Part shown: positions 23,954 to 32,295 of the stretch, piece by piece
Position numbering within the stretch: position 1 is the first letter of the stretch
Layout: the number at the start of each line of letters is the position of its first letter
Assembly (NCBI GenBank): GCA_030532905.1
Contig: JAUNKE010000026.1
Span: 1-32,345, forward strand
DNA length: 32,345 nucleotides
Direction of reading: 5' to 3'
From: Peptostreptococcaceae bacterium
GTDB lineage: Bacteria; Bacillota; Clostridia; Peptostreptococcales; Filifactoraceae
Translations under genes and position numbers: made by a program
The notes under the pieces: model-generated
What the model was told of the DNA's origin: nothing
The model's database searches: none
The model's input: only the letters and a program-made list of their open reading frames with translations

Positions 23954-25408
23954 TTATTGGTTTTTGCTCGATGGAAATTCAATGGTGATTTTCGTTCCGA
24001 GATTTTCTTCCGATTCAATTTTCATCTCGCCATTGTGCAATTTTACGATTTCATCCACCAGAGCAAGTCCGATACCGCTGCCCGGCGAATTCATATTCTC
24101 TTTGAAAAATTTTTCTTTTACTCGCTCCAAATTCTTTTTGGAAATTCCGATTCCGTTGTCCGTAATCGAGAAAATCACGCGCTCCATCTCCCCTTCCACC
24201 TTGATTGAAATAATCGGTGATTTTCCCGACGAAAATTTGATGGAATTGCTGATAAGATTTATCAATACCTGACGGAGTCGGTTGGCATCTCCGAATATCA
24301 GCGTATCTCTTCCCGCCGTTTCAATTCGAAAATCAATCCCTTCCGTACGCGGAAGCATCTGGTTGTAAACGGAATAGGTCAGCTCGCGGAAAGAAAGATT
24401 GGTTTTCTCCACGCGCATCTTGTGCGATTCCAGACGCGAAAAGTCGAGCAGTTCCTCCACCATGTCCTTGAGTCTGTCCGCTTCGGAGCTTATAATTTGA
24501 AGTCCGATTTCCATGCTCGTTCCCGGCTCGATTTCTTCGCTCAGCAAAGTTTCGCCCCAACCCTTGATAGAAGTGAGCGGCGTTCTCAGCTCATGGGAAA
24601 TCGAAGATATGAAATCCTTTTTGAGTTGGTCGTTTCGCTCAATTTCTTCCGCCATATAGTTCAGCGTTTCGGAAAGCTCTCCGATTTCGTCATCATACAT
24701 AGTCTTGGCGCGAATCGCCATATTGCCGTTCGCCATCTCCCTTGCAACGATTATCAGTTTTTCAATCGGATAAACGATGGATTGTGACAAAAGCGCCGAA
24801 ATCATAATCAGCAAGAATATCAGCAGCAATGACACCGAGATACTGGTCGCATAATATTGGCGAATCGCCGTATCGATTTTTGACAAAGAAACCGTATAGC
24901 GAACGACACCGTCGATGCTCGAATATCGAATCAGCGGTCGGGAAGCCGACATCGTTCGCTCCTTCGTATTGGGATCCACATTGATGGATACCGAAATCTG
25001 ATTTTGAAGCGCCGAGTCGATGTCGTCGGTTTCAATCTTTTGTGAAGTCGTCACCCCGAAGGAGTCCATTACCACATAGCCTTCTTTGTTCAGGGTCTGC
25101 ACCAAAAACTTTTTGTCCGATTCTCCCAAAAAAGTATTGAACAGAAAATTGGATTTTCCTTCAATATCGGAGTACTCGGCATATTTGTTCAAAAACTCGG
25201 AAGCGATGCTGGCTCTTTCTTTCAAAAGCTGCTCCACGCCGCCGTAGTAGTAGTTGTTCAGAAAAAGCACGATGAATACTTCGCCCAAAATAATCGTTAT
25301 GACCAAAATGGATGCGAAGCTGAAGATGATACGATTTCGAATCGAGTTTTTGAATTTGCTTTTCAGCTTCGTTTTGAAAGAATCCTTTTTACTGTTGCTC
25401 ACTTTCAT
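23954..25408 (-). CDS. Sensor histidine kinase (OmpR-partner type)
   Basis: A 484-aa membrane kinase. TM1 is about 27-50. An extracytoplasmic sensor of about 135 residues follows, then TM2 at about 190-212 and a HAMP domain (YPIEKLIIVAREMANGNM...). The HisKA box is SHELRTP with phospho-acceptor His272. The HATPase domain shows NLISNSIKFS (N), DNGIGIS (G1) and GSGIGLAL (G2). The reading overlaps the response regulator gene by 20 nt. ATG 25408 abuts AGGTGG, while GTG 25402 lies at ideal spacing from the same site, so the true start may be two codons later. The signal is unknown. Confidence 0.93.
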   Translation of the reverse strand: MKVSNSKKDSFKTKLKSKFKNSIRNRIIFSFASILVITIILGEVFIVLFLNNYYYGGVEQLLKERASIASEFLNKYAEYSDIEGKSNFLFNTFLGESDKKFLVQTLNKEGYVVMDSFGVTTSQKIETDDIDSALQNQISVSINVDPNTKERTMSASRPLIRYSSIDGVVRYTVSLSKIDTAIRQYYATSISVSLLLIFLLIMISALLSQSIVYPIEKLIIVAREMANGNMAIRAKTMYDDEIGELSETLNYMAEEIERNDQLKKDFISSISHELRTPLTSIKGWGETLLSEEIEPGTSMEIGLQIISSEADRLKDMVEELLDFSRLESHKMRVEKTNLSFRELTYSVYNQMLPRTEGIDFRIETAGRDTLIFGDANRLRQVLINLISNSIKFSSGKSPIISIKVEGEMERVIFSITDNGIGISKKNLERVKEKFFKENMNSPGSGIGLALVDEIVKLHNGEMKIESEENLGTKITIEFPSSKNQ

Positions 25409-26081
25409 CCCACCTGTATCCGTAGCCCCAAACCGTCTTCAGATAAATCGGTTTTGCCGGGTCTTTTTCTATCTTCTTTCGAATTCGTCGGATATTCACA
25501 TCCACGACCTTGAGGTCGCCGAAATAATTTTTCCCCCAAATCGCCGACAAGATGTCGTCTCGCGAAAGAGAAATTCCTTTATTTTCCAAAAATATTTCCA
25601 AAATCTCAAATTCCTTCGGCGTCAATTCGATTTCCTTATCTTCCATAAAGAATTTGCGCTCGCCCAAATCGATTTTGAAAATGCCGCTGTAAATCACTTT
25701 GTCTTTGACCAAATTGGTTGTCAATCGTCGCACCAAAGATTTGATACGAGCGGTCAACTCCGCCGGACTGAACGGCTTGCTGATATAATCATCCGCTCCG
25801 TATTCCAAGCCCATCACTTTGTCCTGGTCGGAGGTTCTTGCGGTCAGCATGATGATTCCGACATCCGGTCGCTCTTGACGAAGCACCTTGAGCACTTCGA
25901 ACCCATCCAATTTCGGCATCATCACATCGAGCAATACTATGTTGATGTCCTTGTTTTTGTGAAATACATCGATGGCAACTTCGCCATCTTCCGCTTCCAG
26001 CACTTCATAGCCTTCTTTTTTCAAATTCAATGAAATAAAACTTCTGATTGGAAATTCATCTTCCACGATTAGTACCTTCAC
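25389..26081 (-). CDS. OmpR/PhoB-family response regulator
   Basis: A 230-aa two-component regulator. The receiver domain has the acidic pocket VEDE near residue 7, phospho-acceptor Asp52 in LLDVMMPKLDG, the LTART threonine and ISKPFSP lysine. The C-terminal winged helix contains LTPKEFEILEIF and VVDVNIRRIRKKI, ending in TVWGYGYRW. I chose GTG 26081 because AAGGAG lies 6 nt upstream and overlaps the lipoprotein stop; TTG 26099 would add six residues and lacks a site. It acts with the downstream kinase. Confidence 0.94.
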   Translation of the reverse strand: MKVLIVEDEFPIRSFISLNLKKEGYEVLEAEDGEVAIDVFHKNKDINIVLLDVMMPKLDGFEVLKVLRQERPDVGIIMLTARTSDQDKVMGLEYGADDYISKPFSPAELTARIKSLVRRLTTNLVKDKVIYSGIFKIDLGERKFFMEDKEIELTPKEFEILEIFLENKGISLSRDDILSAIWGKNYFGDLKVVDVNIRRIRKKIEKDPAKPIYLKTVWGYGYRWDESEQQ

Positions 26082-26091
26082 ATTTTTCTCC

Positions 26092-27402
26092 TTACTCAAT
26101 AAAACGAATTATGTCTTTCATATCATGCAATGACTGATACAATTTTTCAAATTGATTCTTCTCCGCACCTTTGAGTTCATCGCTGCTCGAAAGCTTTGCC
26201 AAAATAACCTGGTCGTTTCGCTCATCGATTAAAGTATGCGTCAATCGATATTCGTTTGCGGAAACCGCATCCGTCTTGACGATATCCAAAAACTCAATCT
26301 TCTTATCTTCCTTTTCGCTGAAATAATAGAATCGCAAATGCTCATCCATCTTGGCGACGGAAATTTTATTATCGATAAAATATTGCAACACGACCGCGAT
26401 GCCGAGTTCGTAGTCTTCATACTCTTTGCTTTGAAGCTCCAATTCCTTATTGATGTTGAAATTATAGCAGGAGCGGAGCACCAGTCGAGTCACCCCTTCA
26501 TTTTGCTCCAGAATTTTGTTGGCAATCAGCTCCGTCACGCCGTCGCCGTCGGTATCCGAGCTCGTGGTCGGAATCTCCTGCACGATTTCGGCAATGCCGT
26601 TTTTTCTCAGCAGACTGAACAAATCCTGATTCGAATAGCTTACCAAATCGGATTTTCCAATACCCTCTTTGGTGTACATATCGATAAAGTAAGCCTTGTT
26701 GCTGCGATTGATATTGCTGTAAAAGATTTTGTAGATTTCCGCATCCTCCGCATAAACCAATTCGCCGACCTTTTGAATCAATTCCTCGCGATAGTTCAGC
26801 AACACCAATTTGTTATTGTTGTCGGAATTTCCGATGGTCGAAAGTGCAATCTCCACTTCGTCATTCTGATTCGTATTATTCAAATCGAGCGCGAGATACT
26901 TGGTCTCGTAGATTTTCCGGAGCTTGCCTTCGATATCGCCGAATATCATCAATTCTTTGTAAGGGTCGCTGACGCTGAAATAGCCGAACAGAATTTCACT
27001 TTTTCCGTCACCGTTGAGGTCGATTACCGCATAGTCCGACACTTCAAAGGCATCGATTTTCAGCTCCAGCGCATTACTCCAAACACCCGCTTTTTCATCG
27101 ATGAAGAGCATTCCGATTTTGCGCATATTCTTGTCTCGATACAGCGCCACGATTTCTTCTTCTTCATCCGCATCGATATTGCTGCGAACCATCGGCTCGG
27201 TGCTGAAAGTATTTCTTCCCTGCGGAATAATTAAAATTTCGCTGTCCACCGGCAGAAAACGCCGAATGATATCGCTGATCATTTTTTTCTCCACATCGAT
27301 TTCCGGTGGCCCGATCAATTCTTCGGGCGTTTTTAATCCTTCACAGCCCACAAGGATCAGTATTAAAGAAAAAAGGAAAAATATCCTTAACTTTTTTTTC
27401 AT
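26092..27402 (-). CDS. Lipoprotein with FG-GAP/VCBS-like calcium loops, 436 aa
   Basis: A surface lipoprotein: MKKKLRIFF, a hydrophobic stretch and LVGC with Cys20 as lipidation site. The mature part carries recurring Asp-rich loops, NIDADEEEE near 75, DLNGDGKSE at 128-136, DLNNTNQNDEVE near 173 and DTDGDGVTE at 283-291. Each is followed by a strand of the IVALY/ILFGYF type. This is the pattern of FG-GAP/VCBS blades that bind calcium in beta-propellers. The C-terminal 130 residues are not repeat-like. It directly precedes the response regulator and kinase, with the regulator's ribosome site overlapping its stop. A role in ligand or envelope sensing for that pair is inference. Confidence 0.8.
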   Translation of the reverse strand: MKKKLRIFFLFSLILILVGCEGLKTPEELIGPPEIDVEKKMISDIIRRFLPVDSEILIIPQGRNTFSTEPMVRSNIDADEEEEIVALYRDKNMRKIGMLFIDEKAGVWSNALELKIDAFEVSDYAVIDLNGDGKSEILFGYFSVSDPYKELMIFGDIEGKLRKIYETKYLALDLNNTNQNDEVEIALSTIGNSDNNNKLVLLNYREELIQKVGELVYAEDAEIYKIFYSNINRSNKAYFIDMYTKEGIGKSDLVSYSNQDLFSLLRKNGIAEIVQEIPTTSSDTDGDGVTELIANKILEQNEGVTRLVLRSCYNFNINKELELQSKEYEDYELGIAVVLQYFIDNKISVAKMDEHLRFYYFSEKEDKKIEFLDIVKTDAVSANEYRLTHTLIDERNDQVILAKLSSSDELKGAEKNQFEKLYQSLHDMKDIIRFIE

Positions 27403-27405
27403 AAT

Positions 27406-28668
27406 CTATCTCTTTCCGCTCTTTCGATATTCTCTCGGTTTTGCGGATTTGGAATCCGTATTTCGAGCGCCGCTCTTGGCACGATATCTCTTCGGTGCCG
27501 GCTTTTTCACTTCAAAATTTTTGAGTTCATCTTCATTCAGTCGGGAGCGCTCATACGAATTTCTGTCGTACACCCGATTCAATTTCAGATGGATATACTT
27601 CTCGATTTTTTCGAGATAGCGCTGCTCATTTTCATCCATCAGCGTAATCGCCGCTCCGTCATCGCCCATGCGTCCCGTTCGCCCGATGCGATGCACATAG
27701 TATTCCGCATCCCGCGGCACATCGAAATTGAATATATGCGTGATGCCCGAAACATCGATTCCTCTTGCCGCGATATCCGTTGCAATCAAAAATTCGACCT
27801 TCATCTTGCGAAAATCCTTGAGAATTTTTTCCCGCTTGCTCTGACTCAGCTCGCCGTGCAAAAGCTCAATCGAAGTGATGCCGTTCTCCACAAGCTGTCC
27901 GTAGAGCATCTTGGCTCGCTGCTTGGATTTTGTAAAAATAATCGACATAAAAGGTTTATATACATCGATGGCATAGAGCAGGCTGTCAAGTTTTCGCTCT
28001 TCGCTGCTCACAATCACGAGCTGTTTGATTTTATCGACCACCACCTGCTTCGGATTGATTTCGATTTTTTTCGGATTCGGCATAATGTCATGGATGAGCT
28101 TATGCACATTGTTTTGCATCGTCGCCGAGAACAAAAGAATCTGCTGTTTTTCCGGCAACTTCGAATGGATTAAGTAAATGTCATCGATAAAACCGTAGGC
28201 GAGCATCTGATCCGCCTCATCGATGACGACGGTTTTCAAATATTTGAAATTGATGGTTCCGTTTCGCAAATGATCCAAAATTCTTCCCGGCGTGCCGACG
28301 ACAATCTGCGTATTTTTTCCGATTCGGCTGATTTGCCCGCCGATTCGGTGTCCGCCGAAAACCGACTCCACCGAAATTTTGCTGTCTTTGACAAGCTGCT
28401 TGCCGACGCGCGTTATCTGATCCGCCAACTCTCTGGTCGGAGTCAGAATCACCGCTTGAATATGTGAAAGCTCTTCATCGACATCGGCGAGTATCGGCAG
28501 CAAAAAAGCCAGCGTCTTTCCCGTTCCGGTCTGCGCTTTGACGATCACATTTCTGCCCGAGCGAATCGCGGGAATCGCCTCCTGCTGAACTTCGGTCGGC
28601 TCCACGATATAATTCTCTTCTAAAATATCAATATATTTTTTATCAACTTTTAAATCCTGAAAGTTCAT
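27406..28668 (-). CDS. DEAD-box ATP-dependent RNA helicase
   Basis: A 420-aa RNA helicase. Motif I AQTGTGKT (45-52), Ia PTRELA, TPGR, II DEAD, III SAT, and VI HRIGRTGR are all present. The C-terminal tail is basic and disordered (KKPAPKRYRAKSGARN... ending in KSGKR), as in CshA-type helicases involved in ribosome assembly and mRNA decay. I chose ATG 28668, with GGAG 5 nt upstream. ATG 28683 overlaps that region and lacks its own site. It is the first gene of the 12-gene run, and its stop is 3 nt from the lipoprotein ATG. Confidence 0.94.
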   Translation of the reverse strand: MNFQDLKVDKKYIDILEENYIVEPTEVQQEAIPAIRSGRNVIVKAQTGTGKTLAFLLPILADVDEELSHIQAVILTPTRELADQITRVGKQLVKDSKISVESVFGGHRIGGQISRIGKNTQIVVGTPGRILDHLRNGTINFKYLKTVVIDEADQMLAYGFIDDIYLIHSKLPEKQQILLFSATMQNNVHKLIHDIMPNPKKIEINPKQVVVDKIKQLVIVSSEERKLDSLLYAIDVYKPFMSIIFTKSKQRAKMLYGQLVENGITSIELLHGELSQSKREKILKDFRKMKVEFLIATDIAARGIDVSGITHIFNFDVPRDAEYYVHRIGRTGRMGDDGAAITLMDENEQRYLEKIEKYIHLKLNRVYDRNSYERSRLNEDELKNFEVKKPAPKRYRAKSGARNTDSKSAKPREYRKSGKR

Positions 28669-28718
28669 TTTTACTCCAATCATTGTTTCAATTCAGTACA
28701 CAACTATTGCTATTCTAC

Positions 28719-28727
28719 ATTATATCA
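28719..28727 (-). promoter_or_regulatory. Extended -10 promoter of the helicase operon
   Basis: TGATATAAT on the reverse strand (28727-28719) is a perfect extended -10. The -35 region is poor. The leader to ATG 28668 is about 45 nt. Confidence 0.65.
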
Positions 28728-28771
28728 TATCCGCTATTGATTGGATATGTAGAAATCAAACATTTTCAATT

Positions 28772-28906
28772 TCACACGCCGAATCTGCCGCTCGCTGATC
28801 GCTGCGAAAGAATTTCCAAAAGAAATATACACAACATCCATGGAATATCAACCGCATCCTTCACAACTATCGCTTCGCTTGCAGGAATTTTTTCATAAAG
28901 TTTCAT
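28772..28906 (-). other. Possible small ORF or gene remnant, 44 aa
   Basis: On the reverse strand ATG 28906 opens 44 codons beginning MKLYEKIPASEAIVVKDAVD, with protein-like codon use, and ends at TGA. No Shine-Dalgarno is visible. It lies upstream of the helicase promoter. It may be a remnant or chance. Confidence 0.25.
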
Positions 28907-29350
28907 TTTGAATCGAAAATTTATTTGTGATTCTTTGCAAAGCCAAATTCTCTTGTTATTTCAATTCTTATTGTTACGCATCCATCGAGCATGACATAAA
29001 ATTTTGCAAGTCGCATTTGACTTGGAATCCAACTTGCTCATCATGCGGATTTTGATATCCGAAATCCCGATTGTTTTTACTCATATTCTATATTTTTTAC
29101 AGTTTTCATATCTTTAAGCTTGTTTCACGCTTCTTCATTTCTCCAAAAAGATTTTGCAAGCAAATTTTTACCGAGTTTTTTTCTTTCGTCGATACCTTTC
29201 ATAAACAATCAAACACATCCTCTTTATATTTCTTTGGAAATTCTCTTTTCTTTTTTGAATTTCCGTTGACATTTCTCTTCTTTTATATAGCTTTTATGAC
29301 GAAAAAACGAAAAGCCGATTTTTCTAAATAATAAACTTTTTGCAATAAAG
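28907..29350. other. Non-coding region with alternative stem-loops
   Basis: No convincing gene. At 29008-29040 GCAAGTC can pair with GACTTG nearby or with ACTTGC further on, so two hairpins exclude each other. At 29046-29061 CGGAT/ATCCG forms another stem. The rest (29070-29330) is pyrimidine-rich on the forward strand, which creates a phenylalanine-rich frame without a ribosome site that I do not accept as a gene. Confidence 0.4.
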
Positions 29351-29354
29351 AATA

Positions 29355-29383
29355 TTGTCCCATCGTTTTCCTTATGATATAAT
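29355..29383 (+). promoter_or_regulatory. Promoter of the AGCS symporter gene
   Basis: TTGTCC (29355-29360), 17 nt, TATAAT (29378-29383), preceded by TGA as extended -10. The leader to ATG 29423 is about 33 nt. Confidence 0.75.
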
Positions 29384-29422
29384 GCAAAGGAGCTACAAAA
29401 ATAAATTTCTGCGGAGGTGCTT

Positions 29423-30802
29423 ATGGAATTTTTGACACAAATGGTGGACAAACTTAGCGGAATCGTGTGGGGGCCGCCGATGCTGGTTCTATTGGTGGGA
29501 ACACATTTATTTTTGACATTCCGACTAAGATTTATTCAAAGCTACACTTTCAAGGCAATTAAATTGTCCGTTACCAAGGATGAAAGCAGCAGCGGAGACA
29601 TCAGCCAGTTCGGCGCTTTGGCAACCGCGCTTGCGGCAACTATCGGTACGGGAAATATCGTCGGCGTGGCGACTGCGGTCGCGATGGGAGGTCCCGGAGC
29701 GGTGCTTTGGTGTTGGTTGACCGGATTTTTCGGCATTGCTACCAAATATGCCGAAGGATTGCTCGCTGTAAAATATCGTGTGAAAACATCCGACGGAACG
29801 ATGCTCGGCGGACCGATGTACGCTTTGGAGCGCGGTCTGAATATGAGATGGCTCGGCGTGCTTTTCGCCATCTTTACCGTCATCGCATCTTTCGGTATCG
29901 GAAATATGACACAGGCGAACTCCATCAGCGGTATGATGAAAGCTTCTTTCAAAATTTCGCCTTATATCACGGGAGCTGTTATTACGATTTGCGCCGCGGT
30001 TGTTATCCTCGGAGGCGTAAAGGCGATTGCAAAAGTTTGCGAGTCGCTCGTTCCTTTCATGGCGCTTTTCTATATTATAGGATGTTTTGTCGTTATTATA
30101 AGTAACGCTGCTTATGTTCCATCGGCGATTGCTACGATTTTGAGCGCGGCATTCACACCGAGAGCCGCGATGGGCGGATTTGTCGGCTCGACAATTATTA
30201 CCGCAATGCGTCGCGGAGTTGCAAGAGGACTTTTCTCCAACGAATCCGGTCTCGGTTCCGCTCCAATCGCTGCCGCTGCGGCTCAAACCGCAAATCCGGT
30301 TCGACAGGCATTGGTTTCAATGACGGGTGTATTCTGGGATACGATTATCGTTTGTGCATTGACCGGTTTGGTTTTGACAACCAGCATCATGCGCTATCCT
30401 GAATTGCTTGGCGGAAAAACCGGCGCGGATTTAACTTCCGCGGCATTTGAGCAGGTCAATGTCTTCGGAAAATATATTTTGGCAGTCGGACTTGTCACCT
30501 TTGCTTTCTCCACCATCTTGGGCTGGTCCTACTATGGTGAAAAAGCATTCGAATATTTGTTCGGAAAAAAACTTTCAAAACTGTATCGTGCATTCTATTG
30601 CGTGATTGTTTTCGTCGGTTCCGTAATGTCTTTGGAATTGGTTTGGGGAATCTCCGACATTTTCAACGCATTGATGGCGATACCGAACTTGGTCAGCTTA
30701 TTGTTGCTCAGTCCCGTCTTGGTAGCTGAAACCAAAAAATATTTGTGGTCCGATAATTTGGATTTGGTGGACGACACACCGATTCCGCAAATCAATGACT
30801 AA
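29423..30802 (+). CDS. Sodium:alanine/glycine symporter (AGCS family)
   Basis: A 459-aa polytopic membrane transporter with about 10-11 hydrophobic helices, importing alanine or glycine with sodium. Family signatures are ALATALAATIGTGNIVGVATA near residue 65, GGPMYALERGL near 130 and the conserved block RRGVARGLFSNESGLGSAPIA near 270. ATG 29423 is chosen because GGAGG is 5 nt upstream; the in-frame GTG 29417 overlaps that site. Its own promoter precedes it and a strong terminator follows, so it is monocistronic. The exact amino acid cannot be read from the sequence. Confidence 0.94.
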   Translation: MEFLTQMVDKLSGIVWGPPMLVLLVGTHLFLTFRLRFIQSYTFKAIKLSVTKDESSSGDISQFGALATALAATIGTGNIVGVATAVAMGGPGAVLWCWLTGFFGIATKYAEGLLAVKYRVKTSDGTMLGGPMYALERGLNMRWLGVLFAIFTVIASFGIGNMTQANSISGMMKASFKISPYITGAVITICAAVVILGGVKAIAKVCESLVPFMALFYIIGCFVVIISNAAYVPSAIATILSAAFTPRAAMGGFVGSTIITAMRRGVARGLFSNESGLGSAPIAAAAAQTANPVRQALVSMTGVFWDTIIVCALTGLVLTTSIMRYPELLGGKTGADLTSAAFEQVNVFGKYILAVGLVTFAFSTILGWSYYGEKAFEYLFGKKLSKLYRAFYCVIVFVGSVMSLELVWGISDIFNALMAIPNLVSLLLLSPVLVAETKKYLWSDNLDLVDDTPIPQIND

Positions 30803-30808
30803 ATTTAC

Positions 30809-30839
30809 AACTCCTATACATTTGTGTAGGAGTTTTTTC
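30809..30839 (+). terminator. Rho-independent terminator of the AGCS gene
   Basis: The stem AACTCCTATACA/TGTGTAGGAGTT has a tiny loop and is followed by a T-run. It starts 6 nt after the stop codon. Confidence 0.9.
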
Positions 30840-30846
30840 TCTTTTG

Positions 30847-30855
30847 TGATATAAT
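30847..30855 (+). promoter_or_regulatory. Extended -10 promoter of murC
   Basis: TGATATAAT lies directly after the preceding terminator. The -35 position falls within the terminator stem and is poor. The leader is about 25 nt. Confidence 0.6.
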
Positions 30856-30886
30856 CTTTAAGGAATGACTACTAAAGGAGAGGGAT

Positions 30887-32233
30887 ATGAACATTCATTT
30901 TATAGGAATCGGCGGCGTCAGCATGAGCGGCTTGGCTTCCATTTGTCTTGAACGCGGCGATAAAGTAAGCGGCTCGGACAGTTTTGAATCCAAAGCCACT
31001 CAACGATTACAGGAACAGGGCGCTAAAATATATATTGGTCATCACGCGGAGAATATAACCGAGGATATCGACTTGGTAATCTATACAGCAGCCATCAGAC
31101 ATGACAATCCGGAGCTTGTCAAAGCCAACGAGCTGGGCATCAAAATTTTGAATCGCGCTGTTTTTTTAGGACAGCTGATGGAGCATTATTCCAACGGAAT
31201 CGCAATTTCCGGAACACATGGAAAAACCTCCACCACTTCGATGGTTTCGACAATCTATGTGCATGCCGGCTTGAATCCGACGATTTCAGTCGGAGGGAAT
31301 CTCAAAGAAATCGGCGGCAACTACCGAATCGGTCAGGGCGATTATTTTATTACGGAAGCTTGCGAATATGTGGACAGCTTTTTTTCGCTCTACCCGAAAT
31401 ATGCCATCATACTCAATATCGAGCATGAGCATATCGACTATTTCAAAACTTTGGAGCAGGTGATTCAATCTTTCCGCAACTTTTCCAGCCATGTGTTGCC
31501 CGATGGCAAAATCATCGCCAACGGCGACGACAAAAATGTACGCTTGGCATTGGAAAAATTCTCAAATGTCGTGTTCTTCGGTTTCGATTCAAAAAATGAC
31601 TGTGTCATTTCCAATGTCAACATCCTGTCTTTCGGCAGCGAATTTACATTGAGCATCGACGGCAAAGATTATGATTTTCACATCAATGTGATTGGCGACT
31701 TCAACATTCTCAATGCGAGTGCCGCGATTCTTTGTGCATATTACAACGGCATCGAGCCGTCTGTTATAAAGGAAGGAATTTTTTCATATCATGGTGTGGG
31801 CAGACGCTTTGAGCGAAAAGGACAGTTTTTGGGTGCGGAAGTTTTCGATGACTACGCCCACCATCCGTCCGAAGTGCGCGCCACGCTTTCGGCAGCGAGT
31901 CAGCTTGAAAAGAATCGTCTGATTACGATTTTCCAGCCGCATACTTTTTCTCGAACGCTCTCCTTGATGGACGAATTCGAAAAATGCTTTGACGACACCG
32001 ATATTCTTTTGCTGATGGATATCTATCCGTCTCGAGAAATCGATACGGGCAGCGTACATTCCAAAGATTTGCTCAAGCGATTGGAAGGCAGAAATTTTGA
32101 AGTGCATTATCTCAAAGACGGTCAAGGCGCCATTTCTTATTTGAAGGAGCATACCGAGCCGAACGACATCATCTTGACGATGGGTGCCGGCGATGTCACC
32201 AAAATTTGTGACAGCTTGCTTGAAATGGAATAA
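30887..32233 (+). CDS. murC: UDP-N-acetylmuramate--L-alanine ligase
   Basis: It adds L-alanine to UDP-MurNAc, the first amino-acid step of peptidoglycan precursor synthesis, in the cytosol. The 448-aa protein has the N-terminal Rossmann GIGGVSMSGLA near residue 7, the ATP loop SGTHGKTSTT at 108-117, the central NIEHEHIDYF stretch and the C-terminal DDYAHHPSE segment. Length is usual for MurC. GGAG precedes ATG 30887. It is a single gene between its own extended -10 promoter and a terminator hairpin that has been targeted by an intron. Confidence 0.96.
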   Translation: MNIHFIGIGGVSMSGLASICLERGDKVSGSDSFESKATQRLQEQGAKIYIGHHAENITEDIDLVIYTAAIRHDNPELVKANELGIKILNRAVFLGQLMEHYSNGIAISGTHGKTSTTSMVSTIYVHAGLNPTISVGGNLKEIGGNYRIGQGDYFITEACEYVDSFFSLYPKYAIILNIEHEHIDYFKTLEQVIQSFRNFSSHVLPDGKIIANGDDKNVRLALEKFSNVVFFGFDSKNDCVISNVNILSFGSEFTLSIDGKDYDFHINVIGDFNILNASAAILCAYYNGIEPSVIKEGIFSYHGVGRRFERKGQFLGAEVFDDYAHHPSEVRATLSAASQLEKNRLITIFQPHTFSRTLSLMDEFEKCFDDTDILLLMDIYPSREIDTGSVHSKDLLKRLEGRNFEVHYLKDGQGAISYLKEHTEPNDIILTMGAGDVTKICDSLLEME

Positions 32234-32260
32234 CCGACAACAAAATGATTCTATAATGCA

Positions 32261-32291
32261 AAAGGAAGTATCGCTACGGTACTTCCTTTCT
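32261..32291 (+). terminator. Terminator hairpin after murC
   Basis: The 10-bp stem AAAGGAAGTA/TACTTCCTTT encloses a 9-nt loop. The T-run is interrupted (TTTCTTGTA), because the group IIC intron begins 5 nt further on. Confidence 0.75.
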
Positions 32292-32295
32292 TGTA

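Noticed and set aside
29071..29331. Forward-strand 86-codon phenylalanine-rich frame
   Set aside because: It arises from a pyrimidine-rich tract, has no Shine-Dalgarno and no recognisable domain.
29224..29451. Reverse-strand 75-codon frame across the AGCS promoter
   Set aside because: It covers a good forward promoter and the start of a real gene and has no ribosome site.
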